This document shows, piece by piece, positions 36,366 through 45,314 of a stretch of DNA of 64,000 nt; the first letter of the stretch is position 1; each line of letters opens with the position of its first letter. The notes beneath the pieces are model-generated. The model had not been told where the DNA came from. It saw only the letters and a list, made by a program, of their open reading frames with translations, and did not search any database. The translations under genes and the position numbers were made by a program. Source of the stretch: Streptomyces sp. SDr-06 (GTDB taxonomy: Bacteria > Actinomycetota > Actinomycetes > Streptomycetales > Streptomycetaceae); the NCBI RefSeq assembly GCF_003324565.1, contig NZ_QOLA01000024.1, positions 47,436-111,435 on the forward strand, read 5' to 3'.

Positions 36366-37670
36366 ATGACCATGCCCTCTGTGTCCTCACGACGAAAACA
36401 GGTGTGGCTGCTGGCCGGCGTCATTTTGCTGGCCGTCAATCTCCGCGCGGCGATCACCTCCGTCCCGCCGATCCTGTCAGCCCTCGAGAACGCCTTACGA
36501 CTGTCGGCGACAGCCGTCGACGTACTCACCACGCTGCCCGTGCTGTGCCTGGGCCTCTTCTCCTTCCTCGCGCCCCGCCTCGCCCGGCGGATCGGGGAAC
36601 GGGGCGCTGTCAGCTGTTCTCTGGGCCTGATCTCCGCCGGGGCCGCGCTGCGCGCCCTCCCATGGCCGGTGGCGCTGTATGCGGGAACGGTTCTGGCCGG
36701 TAGCGGGATCGCGCTGGGCAACGTCCTGATCGTCGCCGTCATCAAGCGCCACTACACCGCCCGCCTCGGCACCATGACCGGGCTGGCCATGATGCTGATG
36801 GCCCTCTCAGGGGCGGTGGCGGCCGGCCTCGCGGTCCCGGTGTCCCAGAGCGCGGGCTGGCAGATCGCACTGGCCCTGTGGGCGCTCCCGGCCGCTGTCG
36901 GCTCCCTCGCCTGGGGAGCAGCCCCGGGCGACGAGGACCGTGCAGTCACCGCGACGGCCAGGAAGGCCGAGCCGACCGGACAGGGAAATCTGCTGCGCTC
37001 GCCGGTGGCCGGAGCGATCATCGCGTTTCTGGGTCTTGTGTGTCTGGCGTTCTATGTCCTGGTGGCGTGGCTGCCCGAGATCATGCAGTCCCGGGGGTAT
37101 TCGGCGGCGACGGCGGGCACGATGATGTCCGTGATGCTCGCTCTGGGGGTGCCCCTGGGGCTGGCGATGCCGGTGGCCGCCGCACGCATGGACCATCAAG
37201 GGCCCCTGGTCGTGGCCGTGTTCGCCGCGAAGGTCGTGGGGCTGAGCGGTATCTGGTTCGCGCCGTCCGCAGGCTGGGCGTGGGTACTGATCCTGGGCAT
37301 CGCGACGGGCGGGGCGTTCCCGCTGGCCATGACCTTGCTGAGCCTGCGCACCACGGACGCGGCGACGACGGCGCGGCTGTCGGGCGTCGCGCAGTCCGGC
37401 GGCTATCTCCTGGCCGGCTTCGGCCCGTTCGCCATCGGCTTCGTGCACAGTCTGAGCGGCGGCTGGGATGTCCCGCTGATGGTGCTCCTGGTCCTGGCGG
37501 TCCCCGAGCTGCTGGCCGGGCTGTACGCGGCACGGCCCGGCGTGGTGCGGGTCCTCCAGCGAGGACGGCACGGCGAGGGGCAGGCCAGTACAGCGCGGCC
37601 GGTCGTCTTCGTCCCACGCCAGCGCAGCACTTCCGCCACGCCGGGCCGCCCGGTCCGCGAAGAGCACTGA
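36366..37670 (+). CDS. CynX/NimT-type MFS transporter
   Basis: This 434-residue membrane protein has 12 hydrophobic segments. The opening LAVNLRAAITSVPPIL is typical of the CynX/NimT (cyanate/nitroimidazole) branch of the major facilitator superfamily. The C-terminal ~50 residues are polar and Arg-rich. It follows the Tat-exported protein by 92 bases and is the nearest candidate exporter for the NRPS-PKS product, although a strong terminator separates it from the synthetase genes. GGGGGAAAA precedes the ATG; a second ATG lies two codons on. Confidence 0.88.
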   Translation: MTMPSVSSRRKQVWLLAGVILLAVNLRAAITSVPPILSALENALRLSATAVDVLTTLPVLCLGLFSFLAPRLARRIGERGAVSCSLGLISAGAALRALPWPVALYAGTVLAGSGIALGNVLIVAVIKRHYTARLGTMTGLAMMLMALSGAVAAGLAVPVSQSAGWQIALALWALPAAVGSLAWGAAPGDEDRAVTATARKAEPTGQGNLLRSPVAGAIIAFLGLVCLAFYVLVAWLPEIMQSRGYSAATAGTMMSVMLALGVPLGLAMPVAAARMDHQGPLVVAVFAAKVVGLSGIWFAPSAGWAWVLILGIATGGAFPLAMTLLSLRTTDAATTARLSGVAQSGGYLLAGFGPFAIGFVHSLSGGWDVPLMVLLVLAVPELLAGLYAARPGVVRVLQRGRHGEGQASTARPVVFVPRQRSTSATPGRPVREEH

Positions 37671-37679
37671 GCGCAACGG

Positions 37680-37725
37680 AAAACCCCCGCTCCTCCCCGG
37701 TTGTCCGGGGAGGGGCGGGGGTTTT
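37680..37725. terminator. bidirectional terminator
   Basis: A long stem with an A-run on the left and a T-run on the right (AAAACCCCCGC ... GCGGGGGTTTT, inner CTCCCCGG-TTGT-CCGGGGAG). It lies between the rightward MFS gene and the last gene of the leftward HpaB operon and should serve both. Confidence 0.85.
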
Positions 37726-37732
37726 GCGCTGG

Positions 37733-38293
37733 TCAGGCGCTGTTTCTTCGGCGGGCGTAGTGGCGGGCGACGCGTACCCGGTTGCCGCAGCCCTCCCGGG
37801 AGCACCAGCGGCGCGAGCCGTTGCGCGAGGTGTCGAAAAAATACAGGCCGCAGTCGTTGGCGCAGGTTCGCAGCCGGTCGGGGCCGCGGGTGAGGAGGGT
37901 GAGGTAGCTGACGGCGGCGAGATGACCGATGAGGTGGGCGGGGTCGTCGATATCGAGGTGTTCCACCGGCCCGGTGGGGGTCAGTTCGTGACGCGTGCGG
38001 CCGTGGCTCAGCAGGGAGTTGAAGCGGGTCAGCGCGTTCGGGTCGGCGGGGTCGGCCAGGAACTGGGTGAGGATGTCGCGGGCGCGGCGGATGACGGTGA
38101 ACGCGTAGTCGTCGGCGGACTGGTAGGGGTCGGGGTAGTCCTTGAGGTGGCCGCTGGTGTGCAGCCAGCGGTTGAGGGCGGCCCGGGTGTTGATCAGGTC
38201 GATATGCCCCGTGCGGTCGCGGTAGCGGGTATTGACGAGGTCCAGGGCGGCGGGTTCACCGGGCAGCGGGCGCAGGTCTTCGTGCAGGGGCAT
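37733..38293 (-). CDS. CGNR zinc-finger / ABATE-domain regulator
   Basis: This 186-residue protein has the N-terminal ABATE-type domain (LDLVNTRYRDRTG) and the C-terminal CGNR zinc finger. Four Cys fall in CANDCGLYFFD and RWCSREGCGNRVRVARHYAR. The family is common in actinomycetes and is thought to act as stress-linked or pathway-specific transcription regulators. It is the last gene of the leftward operon, 99 bases after the ligase gene, with a hairpin in the gap. The ATG at 38293 follows AAAGGAA. Confidence 0.85.
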   Translation of the reverse strand: MPLHEDLRPLPGEPAALDLVNTRYRDRTGHIDLINTRAALNRWLHTSGHLKDYPDPYQSADDYAFTVIRRARDILTQFLADPADPNALTRFNSLLSHGRTRHELTPTGPVEHLDIDDPAHLIGHLAAVSYLTLLTRGPDRLRTCANDCGLYFFDTSRNGSRRWCSREGCGNRVRVARHYARRRNSA

Positions 38294-38334
38294 GACAGAA
38301 GGGTTCCTTTCCGGGCGGAACATGGCAGGAGGAA

Positions 38335-38376
38335 GGCGCAGCAGCCTGTCCCGAAGGGGGATGAGGCTGCCGCGCC
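38335..38376 (-). repeat. intergenic hairpin before the CGNR gene
   Basis: GGCGCAGCAGCCT pairs with AGGCTGCCGCGCC (one mismatch) around a 16-base loop. Lacking a T-run, it may be a processing or attenuation signal inside the operon. Confidence 0.5.
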
Positions 38377-38392
38377 GGGGAGTGCGGTTTAT

Positions 38393-40003
38393 TCAGCCGC
38401 CCGAGGGGACGGGTGTCCAGGTGGCTTCGGGAGTGCTTTCGTAGCGCTGGCGCAGTGGGGCGCGGCGGAGCTTGCCGATGCCCGTCTTGGGGATGTCGTC
38501 CTTGCCGACGGGCAGCAGGCGGGCACCGGTGATGCCGAAGCGGGCGGCGAGCATGCCGTGCAGGGTGCCCAGTTCGACCGGGGTGGCGTGGCCGTTTTTC
38601 GGGTGGAAGAACACGGCGAGGTTTTCCCCGGCCGTTGTCGTGACGGGAGTGGCCACCGTGTAGGTGGGGGCGGCGATGTCGAGTTCTTCCACGGCGGCTT
38701 CGATTTCGTGGCCGTGGTAGATGACGCCGGCGAGGGTGATCCGGTCGTCGGCGCGGCCGGTGACGGTCAGGATGGTGCCGTCGATGGAGCCGAGGTCCCC
38801 GGTGGTGAACCAGCCGTCGGGGGTGAAGGACTGCCGGGTCTGGTCGTCGCCGTGATGGTACCCGTCGGTGACGGTGGCGCCGGCGACCTGGACGTGGCCG
38901 ACGGTGTTCTTGTCGGCCAGGGTGCCGTCGTCGGTCACGATGCGGATGCGGGTGCCGGGTTGGGGGCGCCCGACGGGTACGTAGCGCCGGCCTGGATGTT
39001 CGGTGAATGGGCAGTCGGTGACGCCGGAGGAGGTTTCCGACATGCCCCAGCCCGGATACATGGCATCGCGCGGCAGCCCGTACGGAGCCAGGCCGGTCAT
39101 GAAGTCCTTGATGACGCCGGCTCGGAGAGGTTCCCCGCCGTTCATGATGTAGGTCAGACAGGTCAGATCCCACGGGGCGCCGCTGCCGTCCCGCAGGGCG
39201 TCGTTGACGAGGGCGAACGCGTAGTTGGGCGCCCAGGTGCAGGTGATGCGGTGGGTGTGGATGGTGTCCAGCCAGCGCAACGGGCCGTTCAGGATCCACG
39301 GTTGGGGTGCGTGGACCTGGTAGGCGCCCAGGTAGGTGTCGCGGGTGTGGAACATGACCAGGCCGCCGACGTGGTCCAGCGGCATCCAGTTGAGCGTGCG
39401 CCGGCGGTGGTCGAGGCGGTTGACGTGGGCGGTCGCCGTCGTGCGGGTCAGGATGTTGCGGTGGGTCAGGCGCACGGCCTTGGGGGTGCCGGTGGAGCCG
39501 GAGGTCAGCAGGAGCAGCGCGAGGTCTTCGGGCCGTCCCTGGTGATGATGCGGGTCGGGGGCGTGGCCGAGGAGGTATGCGTAGGTTCCGGTGGCATAGG
39601 GAGTCATACCGGCCGGGACGGTGCGTCCGCTGCCCGTGATGAAGCGGGGCTGCCGATAGACGGTCCACACCTGGTCGAGCAGGCCGTCCCGATCGGGCAC
39701 CGGCAGCGGGACGTAGCCACCCAACTGGCAGGCCCAGTAGGCGGTGACCAGCTCCTGGGGGTCGGGAGTGTCGAGAAGGATGATGTCGCCGGGCTGGTTG
39801 AGGGTGCGGCGCAGGCCGGCGAGTATTCTCCGCGCGTCGTCCAGCAGTTGGCTGTAGGTGAGCGCGGTGTGGGTGCCGTTGGTGTGCAGGAAGACGATTT
39901 TCTGCCGGCCGTGGCACCGCGCGGTACGTATCAGTGCGTCGGCGAGGGTGGCCACGGCGGGGGTGATGGCGGGGCCGCCGTCGAGGAGTGCCTTCCCGGT
40001 CAT
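38393..40003 (-). CDS. AMP-forming acyl/aryl ligase
   Basis: This 536-residue enzyme belongs to the ANL adenylate-forming superfamily: P-loop LLLTSGSTGTPKAV (~165), motif YPGWGMSETSSG (~340), WFTTGDLGSIDG (~415), and hinge TGRADDRI. The final catalytic Lys region reads IPKTGIGKLRR. The shape (FAAL-like, with long central helices) suggests activation of a carboxylic acid as an acyl-AMP or thioester. Its start overlaps the end of the preceding pump gene by four bases (ATGA), so the two are translationally coupled. No carrier protein is encoded nearby in the operon. It may activate the aromatic or aliphatic acid handled by the HpaB system. Confidence 0.85.
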   Translation of the reverse strand: MTGKALLDGGPAITPAVATLADALIRTARCHGRQKIVFLHTNGTHTALTYSQLLDDARRILAGLRRTLNQPGDIILLDTPDPQELVTAYWACQLGGYVPLPVPDRDGLLDQVWTVYRQPRFITGSGRTVPAGMTPYATGTYAYLLGHAPDPHHHQGRPEDLALLLLTSGSTGTPKAVRLTHRNILTRTTATAHVNRLDHRRRTLNWMPLDHVGGLVMFHTRDTYLGAYQVHAPQPWILNGPLRWLDTIHTHRITCTWAPNYAFALVNDALRDGSGAPWDLTCLTYIMNGGEPLRAGVIKDFMTGLAPYGLPRDAMYPGWGMSETSSGVTDCPFTEHPGRRYVPVGRPQPGTRIRIVTDDGTLADKNTVGHVQVAGATVTDGYHHGDDQTRQSFTPDGWFTTGDLGSIDGTILTVTGRADDRITLAGVIYHGHEIEAAVEELDIAAPTYTVATPVTTTAGENLAVFFHPKNGHATPVELGTLHGMLAARFGITGARLLPVGKDDIPKTGIGKLRRAPLRQRYESTPEATWTPVPSGG

Positions 40004-41217
40004 GAGGCTGCCTTCACCGGCTGCGGCGCCACGGGGGCGGGGGCCGGCTTGGTGCCGGTGAGGGTGAAGGAAGCCAGCGCTGCGAGGCCGAGGGCGGCGG
40101 TGAGGATGCCCATGGGCACGGCGGAGGTCCTTCCTGCCAGGCCGACCAGCGGGACCATGGCGGCGCCGATGACGTGCTGGAAGAAGCCGATGAGAGCGGC
40201 AGCCGACCCGGCGATGTCGCCGTGGTCGTTCATGGCCAGCCCCATGGAGGTCGGCATGATCAGGCCGACGGAGGCGACCATCACGAACAGTGCGATGAGC
40301 AGCGCGGCCAGTGGGGCACTGGCGACGGCACAGACGAAGGTCGCCACACCTCCCAGGGCGCAGGCGGTGACTCCCGCCCCGAGAAGACGCCGGGGTCCGG
40401 TCCTGTGGACGATTCGGCCGGTGATCTGGGCGGCTGTGACCAGACCGAGGGCGTTGACGCCGAACACGTAGGAGAACCCCTGCGGGGACAGGCCGTGGAT
40501 TTCCTGCAGGACGAAGGGGGCGCCGGCGATGTAGGCGAACATGGCGGCGAATCCGAACCCGATCGACAGCAGGCAGCCCACGTAATTGCGGTCGGCGAGC
40601 AGGGTCTTGAAGGCCCCCTTGGCTGCCGGGCCCCGGCGGCGGTTCGCGGCGGGATGCGTTTCGGGCAGGAACATCGCGCAGGCCAGGCCGATGACGACCC
40701 CGGCCAGAGCCAGGGCCAGGAAAATACCGCGCCAATCGGTGAAGCGCAGCAACTGCCCACCGGCCAGCGGGGCGAGGGTGGGCGCGAGTCCGGTCACGAG
40801 GATCAGAGTGGAGAACAGGCGGGCGGCCGCTGCACCTTCATGGCGGTCGCGGACGATGGCGGAGGCGATGACGATGCCGGTGGCGCCGCCGATGCCCTGG
40901 ATCAGCCGCAACATCACCAGCAGCCAGATGTTGGGGGCGAAGGAGCAAGCCACCCCCGCGGCGATGAACAGGAGCAGTCCGGCCATGAGGGGGCCGCGTC
41001 GCCCGAGACGGTCCGAGATGGGTCCGGCGATCATCTGGCCGGTGCCGAGCCCGACCAGGCAGGCGGTCAGGGACAGTTGGGTGGCGGAAGCCGAGGCGGG
41101 CAGCTGGTCGGCGATCTGCGGCAGGCTGGGCAGATAGGTGTCGTTGGCCAGGGGCCCGAGCGCCGTCAGGGCTCCCAGAAGGACGGTGAAGCGGACGGTG
41201 CCTTGGGTTTTCGTCAT
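40000..41217 (-). CDS. Bcr/CflA-type MFS drug exporter
   Basis: This 405-residue membrane protein has 12 hydrophobic helices. It carries the Bcr/CflA opening (LGALTALGPLANDTYLPSLP), motif A (GPISDRLGRRGPL) and RLIQGIGGATG. This branch exports small amphiphilic compounds. It probably exports the substrate or product of the operon. GGAG lies 9 bases before the ATG. It is coupled to the downstream ligase gene by an ATGA overlap. Confidence 0.9.
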   Translation of the reverse strand: MTKTQGTVRFTVLLGALTALGPLANDTYLPSLPQIADQLPASASATQLSLTACLVGLGTGQMIAGPISDRLGRRGPLMAGLLLFIAAGVACSFAPNIWLLVMLRLIQGIGGATGIVIASAIVRDRHEGAAAARLFSTLILVTGLAPTLAPLAGGQLLRFTDWRGIFLALALAGVVIGLACAMFLPETHPAANRRRGPAAKGAFKTLLADRNYVGCLLSIGFGFAAMFAYIAGAPFVLQEIHGLSPQGFSYVFGVNALGLVTAAQITGRIVHRTGPRRLLGAGVTACALGGVATFVCAVASAPLAALLIALFVMVASVGLIMPTSMGLAMNDHGDIAGSAAALIGFFQHVIGAAMVPLVGLAGRTSAVPMGILTAALGLAALASFTLTGTKPAPAPVAPQPVKAAS

Positions 41218-41230
41218 CGTTTTCTCCAGG

Positions 41231-41260
41231 GCCCCGGCCCGTGTGCAGCAGGGCCGGGGC
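41231..41260 (-). repeat. perfect 10-bp hairpin between NmrA-like and MFS genes
   Basis: GCCCCGGCCC and GGGCCGGGGC enclose ten bases in the 56-base gap. There is no T-run in either direction, so partial read-through attenuation or message processing is more likely than full termination. Confidence 0.6.
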
Positions 41261-41273
41261 TGTAGGGGGAAGG

Positions 41274-41918
41274 TCAGTAGGCGAGGCTGATACGGGCGCG
41301 GATCGCGGAACCCCGCTCGACCTCGTCGGCGAATCCGATCGCGAAGTCGGGGATGCTGATCTTCGAATCGCCGTTCGCGTCGGTCAGCAGCTCATCACCG
41401 CCCTTGCGGTAGGCGCCGGTCCGCTCCCCTGGCTCGATCAGCTTGGGGGGCGAGACGAACGTCCAGTCCAGGTCACTGACCTGCCGGTACATTTCCAGCG
41501 CCTCGTTCTGGGCGGAGGCGTTCGCCTTCCACATCTCGGGGAAGTGCGGTGAGTCAATGACGCGGACGCCGGGCGCCGTCAGCAGACTGCCGGCGCCGCC
41601 CAGGACCACGAGGCGCGTGATGTCGGTCAGGCGCAGGCCGGAGATGAGGGCTGCGGTGGCACCCACGATGATGTCGCGGTCGTCGTCGTTTCCGCCGTGG
41701 CGGGGGCCGATCGCGGAGACCACCAGGTCGTGGCCTTCGGCGAGGGCGGCAACCGTGCGGGCGTCCCGGACATCGCCGGCCCGGGCGGTGTAGTTCCCGG
41801 TGGTGGTGGTGGTGTTCCCGGTACGCGTGACTCCGGTGACGTGGTGGCCGCGTGTGATGAGTTCGTGGGTGATCGTCGAGCCGATGTTCCCGGACGCGCC
41901 GAACAGAAGGACTCTCAC
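41274..41918 (-). CDS. NAD(P)-binding NmrA/SDR-a-like protein
   Basis: This 214-residue protein has the Rossmann loop LFGASGNIGS at residues 5-14, RAGDVRD at the second nucleotide-contact strand, and LVVLGGAGSLL in the middle. It matches the short NAD(P)H-binding (PF13460-like) group, including flavin reductase/biliverdin-reductase-B-like enzymes and redox sensors. No classical YxxxK catalytic pair is evident. In the operon it may reduce an intermediate or sense NADPH. Confidence 0.85.
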   Translation of the reverse strand: MRVLLFGASGNIGSTITHELITRGHHVTGVTRTGNTTTTTGNYTARAGDVRDARTVAALAEGHDLVVSAIGPRHGGNDDDRDIIVGATAALISGLRLTDITRLVVLGGAGSLLTAPGVRVIDSPHFPEMWKANASAQNEALEMYRQVSDLDWTFVSPPKLIEPGERTGAYRKGGDELLTDANGDSKISIPDFAIGFADEVERGSAIRARISLAY

Positions 41919-41960
41919 GGGTTTCCCTTCGCACTGCAGACAGAGGGGCGCGGACGCGCC

Positions 41961-42770
41961 TTAGTTTTCGTTGAGGAAATCGGGCTGGTCGTGAGTGATC
42001 TCGTCCCAGAGCAGCTCAAAACTGAAGCGGGCCAGCTGCGTATCGCCGAACCCCTGGGCGGCGGCCTCGGCCTGGGCGGCGGTGAAGGCGTGGGGTTTTC
42101 CGGCAGCGTGGGCCAGCAACTGCACCTGGGCGCAGGAGTCGTAGGTGAAGAACCGGTGGACGGCTTCCTCGACCGAACCGCCGACGGTGATCAGGCCGTG
42201 GTGACGCAGCACCAGGGCGCTGTTGTCCCCGACGCGGGCGGCGATGTCGCGGCCCTGCTGCACGGTGACCGAGGGACCCTCGTACGCCTCGTACAGGGCC
42301 TGGCGGCCGTGGAAGGCGGCGGATTCCTGGTCGATGGGCTCCAGCAGCCGGCCCAGCGAGCCGAGCGCGCGGGAGTGGGGCGTGTGGGCGTGCGCGATGG
42401 CGTGCAGGTCCGGGTACTGCTGGTGGATCGCCGCGTGGATGACGAACGCGGACGGATTCACCTTCCGCACTCCCGCCACCACGCGGCCTTCACTGTCGAC
42501 ACGGATCAGGTCGGCGACGGTGACCCGGTTGAAGGACACTCCGAACGGGTTGACCCAGAACTGGTCGGTGTACTGGGGGTCGCGGACGGAAATGTGTCCC
42601 GATATTCCCTCCCCGAAGCCCTCGCGGCCGAACAGGCGCAGCGCGGCGGCCAGGCGCTGCTTGACATGGCGGCGGTGCTCGGTGACGGTGGCGAATGTCG
42701 TGTCGGCGGGGATGGGCAGCCCGGTGGCCGTATCCGCGAGGAACACGGGGCGCACGTCTTCACGGGTCAC
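41961..42770 (-). CDS. class II aldolase/adducin-domain protein
   Basis: This 269-residue protein has the class II aldolase fold. It shows GISGHISVRDP near residue 58, the zinc-site His pair in HAHTPHSRALG (~130), and RHHGLITVGGSVEEA with the third His (~190). Members cleave or form C-C bonds of hydroxy-carbonyl compounds, decarboxylate, or epimerise. The substrate here may be a ring-cleavage or side-chain product of an aromatic compound. It starts 15 bases after the FAD/NAD(P) gene. Confidence 0.88.
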   Translation of the reverse strand: MTREDVRPVFLADTATGLPIPADTTFATVTEHRRHVKQRLAAALRLFGREGFGEGISGHISVRDPQYTDQFWVNPFGVSFNRVTVADLIRVDSEGRVVAGVRKVNPSAFVIHAAIHQQYPDLHAIAHAHTPHSRALGSLGRLLEPIDQESAAFHGRQALYEAYEGPSVTVQQGRDIAARVGDNSALVLRHHGLITVGGSVEEAVHRFFTYDSCAQVQLLAHAAGKPHAFTAAQAEAAAQGFGDTQLARFSFELLWDEITHDQPDFLNEN

Positions 42771-42785
42771 GGTGGTCTCCTTGAG

Positions 42786-44312
42786 TCAGGCGCTCAGCAG
42801 CGCGGGCGTCAGCGAGGCGGCCGCCCGGTGGGCGGTGATGGCATCGGCGATGTCGCGGGCCCGGTCGACCAGCGAGGGAATTCCCCAGGTGAAGAACAGG
42901 GCGCCGGCCGCAAGGTCGCCCAGCGCGTACAGACACGGATCCGCCTGTCCTGCGACCGTCAGACGGCTGGTGGCACGTTCGATGGCCAGCCCTCCATAGG
43001 GGTGGACGGCCGCGTTGCGCGAGCGCAGCAGCGAGGTGACCAGACCCTGGGCCGCGTGCGGGATGCGCTGGGCGGAAGGGCTGATGGTGTTGACGATCCG
43101 GTCGGCCGTGAAGGTGCCGTCGGCCGTGGTGAGCGTGAAACGGGTACTGCCTTGCGGGACGACATGGCGCAGCCCCCCTTGCACGGACAGCTGTCCTGTG
43201 TCCGCCAGCTCCAGCAGCAGGGCGGCCGAGGCGGGCGGCATCGGGCAGCACAGGCTCATCAGCGCCCGGTGGTGCCGGCGCAGCAGATACTTCTTGTCCC
43301 GCTCGGCCAGCAGCGGCCACACGTCGGGCCCGGTGTCGGGAATGGCCCGCTGCAATATGCGCAGCCCCAGATCCGTGTCGTCGACCAGTGACAGCTGACG
43401 GCGCAGCCGGTCCAGCGGCTTTTCGGTGAACATGGAACCGATTTCCGCGACAACCCTGCCGGGGTCACAGTCGGCCTGGACGAGTTCGCTGCGGCACATG
43501 GCGGCCAGCTCGGCCAGCGACAACGTCCCGCCCTGCGCCGCGAGGGCCCGCATGCGCGGCTGGGTCAGGTTGGTCACCGTGAAGTCGGCCTGCCGCTGCC
43601 GCACCGCGGGAAGCACCCCGTTGCGGGAGACCATCGTGATACTGCCTTGATGGCCCCTCGCCGCCAGGTACCGCACGGTGTCGACGGCCGTCAGACCGCT
43701 GCCGAGGATCGCCACGTGATCGTCCCCGCCGATCTCGTGAAGCCGGTCGACCGCCGGATACGGGTCCCCGAGATACCCCTCGGTGCCCGCCAGACTGTAG
43801 AGATCCTCCGGCGCTCCCCTCCCTACGCACAGCACGGCGTAGTCGAAGACACGGGCCCGGCCGTCCTTCGTCTGGAGCATGACCCGCCGCGCACAGCGTG
43901 CGGCCGAGGTCACCGGCGCGCCGATCAGATCGACACGCCAGCCGTTACGGCGCAGCCTGCCCATGGCACTGTAGGCGGTGTTTTCGAGGTATTCGCCGTA
44001 AATGGTGCGGGCGACGAAGCGGGCCCCGGAGTGCGGGTCGGACACGGAGATGCTTGTCGCGATCCGGTCGCGGCCGGCGAGCCAGTACGCGAAGTGCTCC
44101 GGATCCCCCGCGCGTACCGACATGTCGGCGGGCACCATGTTGATCGTGAGGGCTTCGGTGTCGACCTGGTAGGGCCTGCCCCGCCACAGGTGCGGGGACG
44201 GCTCGAACACGGTCAAAGAGCCGGGCGCCAACGTGGCGGCGGCCAGCGCGTCGAGCAGGCACACCGCCGCTGCGCCGCCCCCGACGACGGCGATGGATGA
44301 TCCCCCGTTCAT
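42786..44312 (-). CDS. FAD/NAD(P)-binding oxidoreductase
   Basis: This 508-residue flavoprotein has an N-terminal dinucleotide fold (IAVVGGGAAAVCLLDAL, the GxGxxx loop) and an internal second nucleotide site (HVAILGSGLTAVDTVRYL, ~205). A C-terminal YALGDLAAGALFFTWG segment is typical of the FAD_NAD(P)-binding PF13454 group. Such proteins resemble L-lysine/ornithine monooxygenases but are mostly uncharacterised. The upstream stop is followed directly by GTG-ATG; I use the ATG at 44312, but the GTG at 44315 is as likely. Confidence 0.82.
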   Translation of the reverse strand: MNGGSSIAVVGGGAAAVCLLDALAAATLAPGSLTVFEPSPHLWRGRPYQVDTEALTINMVPADMSVRAGDPEHFAYWLAGRDRIATSISVSDPHSGARFVARTIYGEYLENTAYSAMGRLRRNGWRVDLIGAPVTSAARCARRVMLQTKDGRARVFDYAVLCVGRGAPEDLYSLAGTEGYLGDPYPAVDRLHEIGGDDHVAILGSGLTAVDTVRYLAARGHQGSITMVSRNGVLPAVRQRQADFTVTNLTQPRMRALAAQGGTLSLAELAAMCRSELVQADCDPGRVVAEIGSMFTEKPLDRLRRQLSLVDDTDLGLRILQRAIPDTGPDVWPLLAERDKKYLLRRHHRALMSLCCPMPPASAALLLELADTGQLSVQGGLRHVVPQGSTRFTLTTADGTFTADRIVNTISPSAQRIPHAAQGLVTSLLRSRNAAVHPYGGLAIERATSRLTVAGQADPCLYALGDLAAGALFFTWGIPSLVDRARDIADAITAHRAAASLTPALLSA

Positions 44313-44315
44313 CAC

Positions 44316-45314
44316 TCACGCTCCGGGGGCAGAAAAGAAGTCGCGGAGCGACACGGTGAAGTCGTCGCGGCCCTGCTCGTAGGTGATGCAGTACTGGCGG
44401 GGGTAGAACCCGGCGTTCTTCCACGCGGCAGGCTGGTTGACGGGGAAGCAGCCGTTCGCGTTGGTCCCGGCGGCGAGGCCCGTGAACCACGCCCTGGTGA
44501 TCATCGGCTCCTCGAACAGGAGGTCTCCGTCCCACCCTCCGTACATGAAGGTGTGCGTGAACGGCTGGCCATGCCATTCAGGGGAGTCGTCGGTGTCCAT
44601 GAGGTGGTTGCCCATGGCGCCTTCGGCGGCTTCCTTGTGGTCCATGTAGCCGGCCGGCATGTACGGCGCGGGGATTTCCTTGGTGGCCGTGGCGTAGTCG
44701 TCGCAGTTGATGACGAGCCCGCACGGCCCGGTACGGATCGCGTCCCGCACCGACTTGGGCTTGAGGTAGAAGTGGAAATCGAAGTGCGGCACGTCGTAAA
44801 TGCCAGCCATGCCGTGCCCCTTCGGGTTGTAGTTGGTCAGCACCCACTGGGAGGACAGGCCCGGCGCTGCGGTGCCGGTGGCCAACGGCAGGGCGAGGGG
44901 GTGCTCATAGCCGCCGACGCATTCGGTGTCCTGGTCCATGCGCCCGTCACCGTTGACGTCGTAGCAGTGGTGACGGTCGTTCATGTCGGTGGGCAGCCCC
45001 GCCAGCGCATCGCGGGTAAACGTCACCCCGACCGCGTAGGGGGTGCCGTCCTGATTGGTCTGGGTGTAGGAGCGCAGGTTGCCGTTGCCGAGATCCTGGG
45101 CGGGGCCGAACGCGGCACACGGCCCTTCGTACGACCGGGTGCGCTGCTTCAGGGAGGCGGCGGCCTCGGGCGCAACGGCGGTCGTCTTCCCGCCGTCCAT
45201 GCTGTCGGTAACGCACATGAACGTGGTGGTACTGGCACCGGTGGCGTGCGCGGTGGGAGTGGTGAGCATGCTCGTGGCCATCAGGGCGGCGGCGAAAATA
45301 CGGGTGCGGTTCAT
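44316..45314 (-). CDS. exported protein with HxDxHxY-type motif
   Basis: This 332-residue protein has a Sec signal (FAAALMATSMLTTPTAHA, cleavage ~24). The mature part shows DVPHFDFHFYL, a His/Asp cluster suited to metal binding, and an EF-hand-like DVNGDGRMDQDTE loop. At least six Cys could form disulphides. I recall similar unnamed actinobacterial secreted proteins with the HFDFHFY motif; function unknown. Its start overlaps the reductase gene by four bases (ATGA). An exported metal-binding protein inside an otherwise cytoplasmic redox operon is unusual. Confidence 0.8.
   Translation of the reverse strand: MNRTRIFAAALMATSMLTTPTAHATGASTTTFMCVTDSMDGGKTTAVAPEAAASLKQRTRSYEGPCAAFGPAQDLGNGNLRSYTQTNQDGTPYAVGVTFTRDALAGLPTDMNDRHHCYDVNGDGRMDQDTECVGGYEHPLALPLATGTAAPGLSSQWVLTNYNPKGHGMAGIYDVPHFDFHFYLKPKSVRDAIRTGPCGLVINCDDYATATKEIPAPYMPAGYMDHKEAAEGAMGNHLMDTDDSPEWHGQPFTHTFMYGGWDGDLLFEEPMITRAWFTGLAAGTNANGCFPVNQPAAWKNAGFYPRQYCITYEQGRDDFTVSLRDFFSAPGA

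Noticed and set aside
36878..40471. A 1197-codon rightward open frame across several leftward genes
   Set aside because: It is antisense to the Bcr pump, ligase and CGNR genes, is Gly/Val/Asp-rich and repetitive as expected for a shadow of GC-rich coding DNA, and has no motifs.
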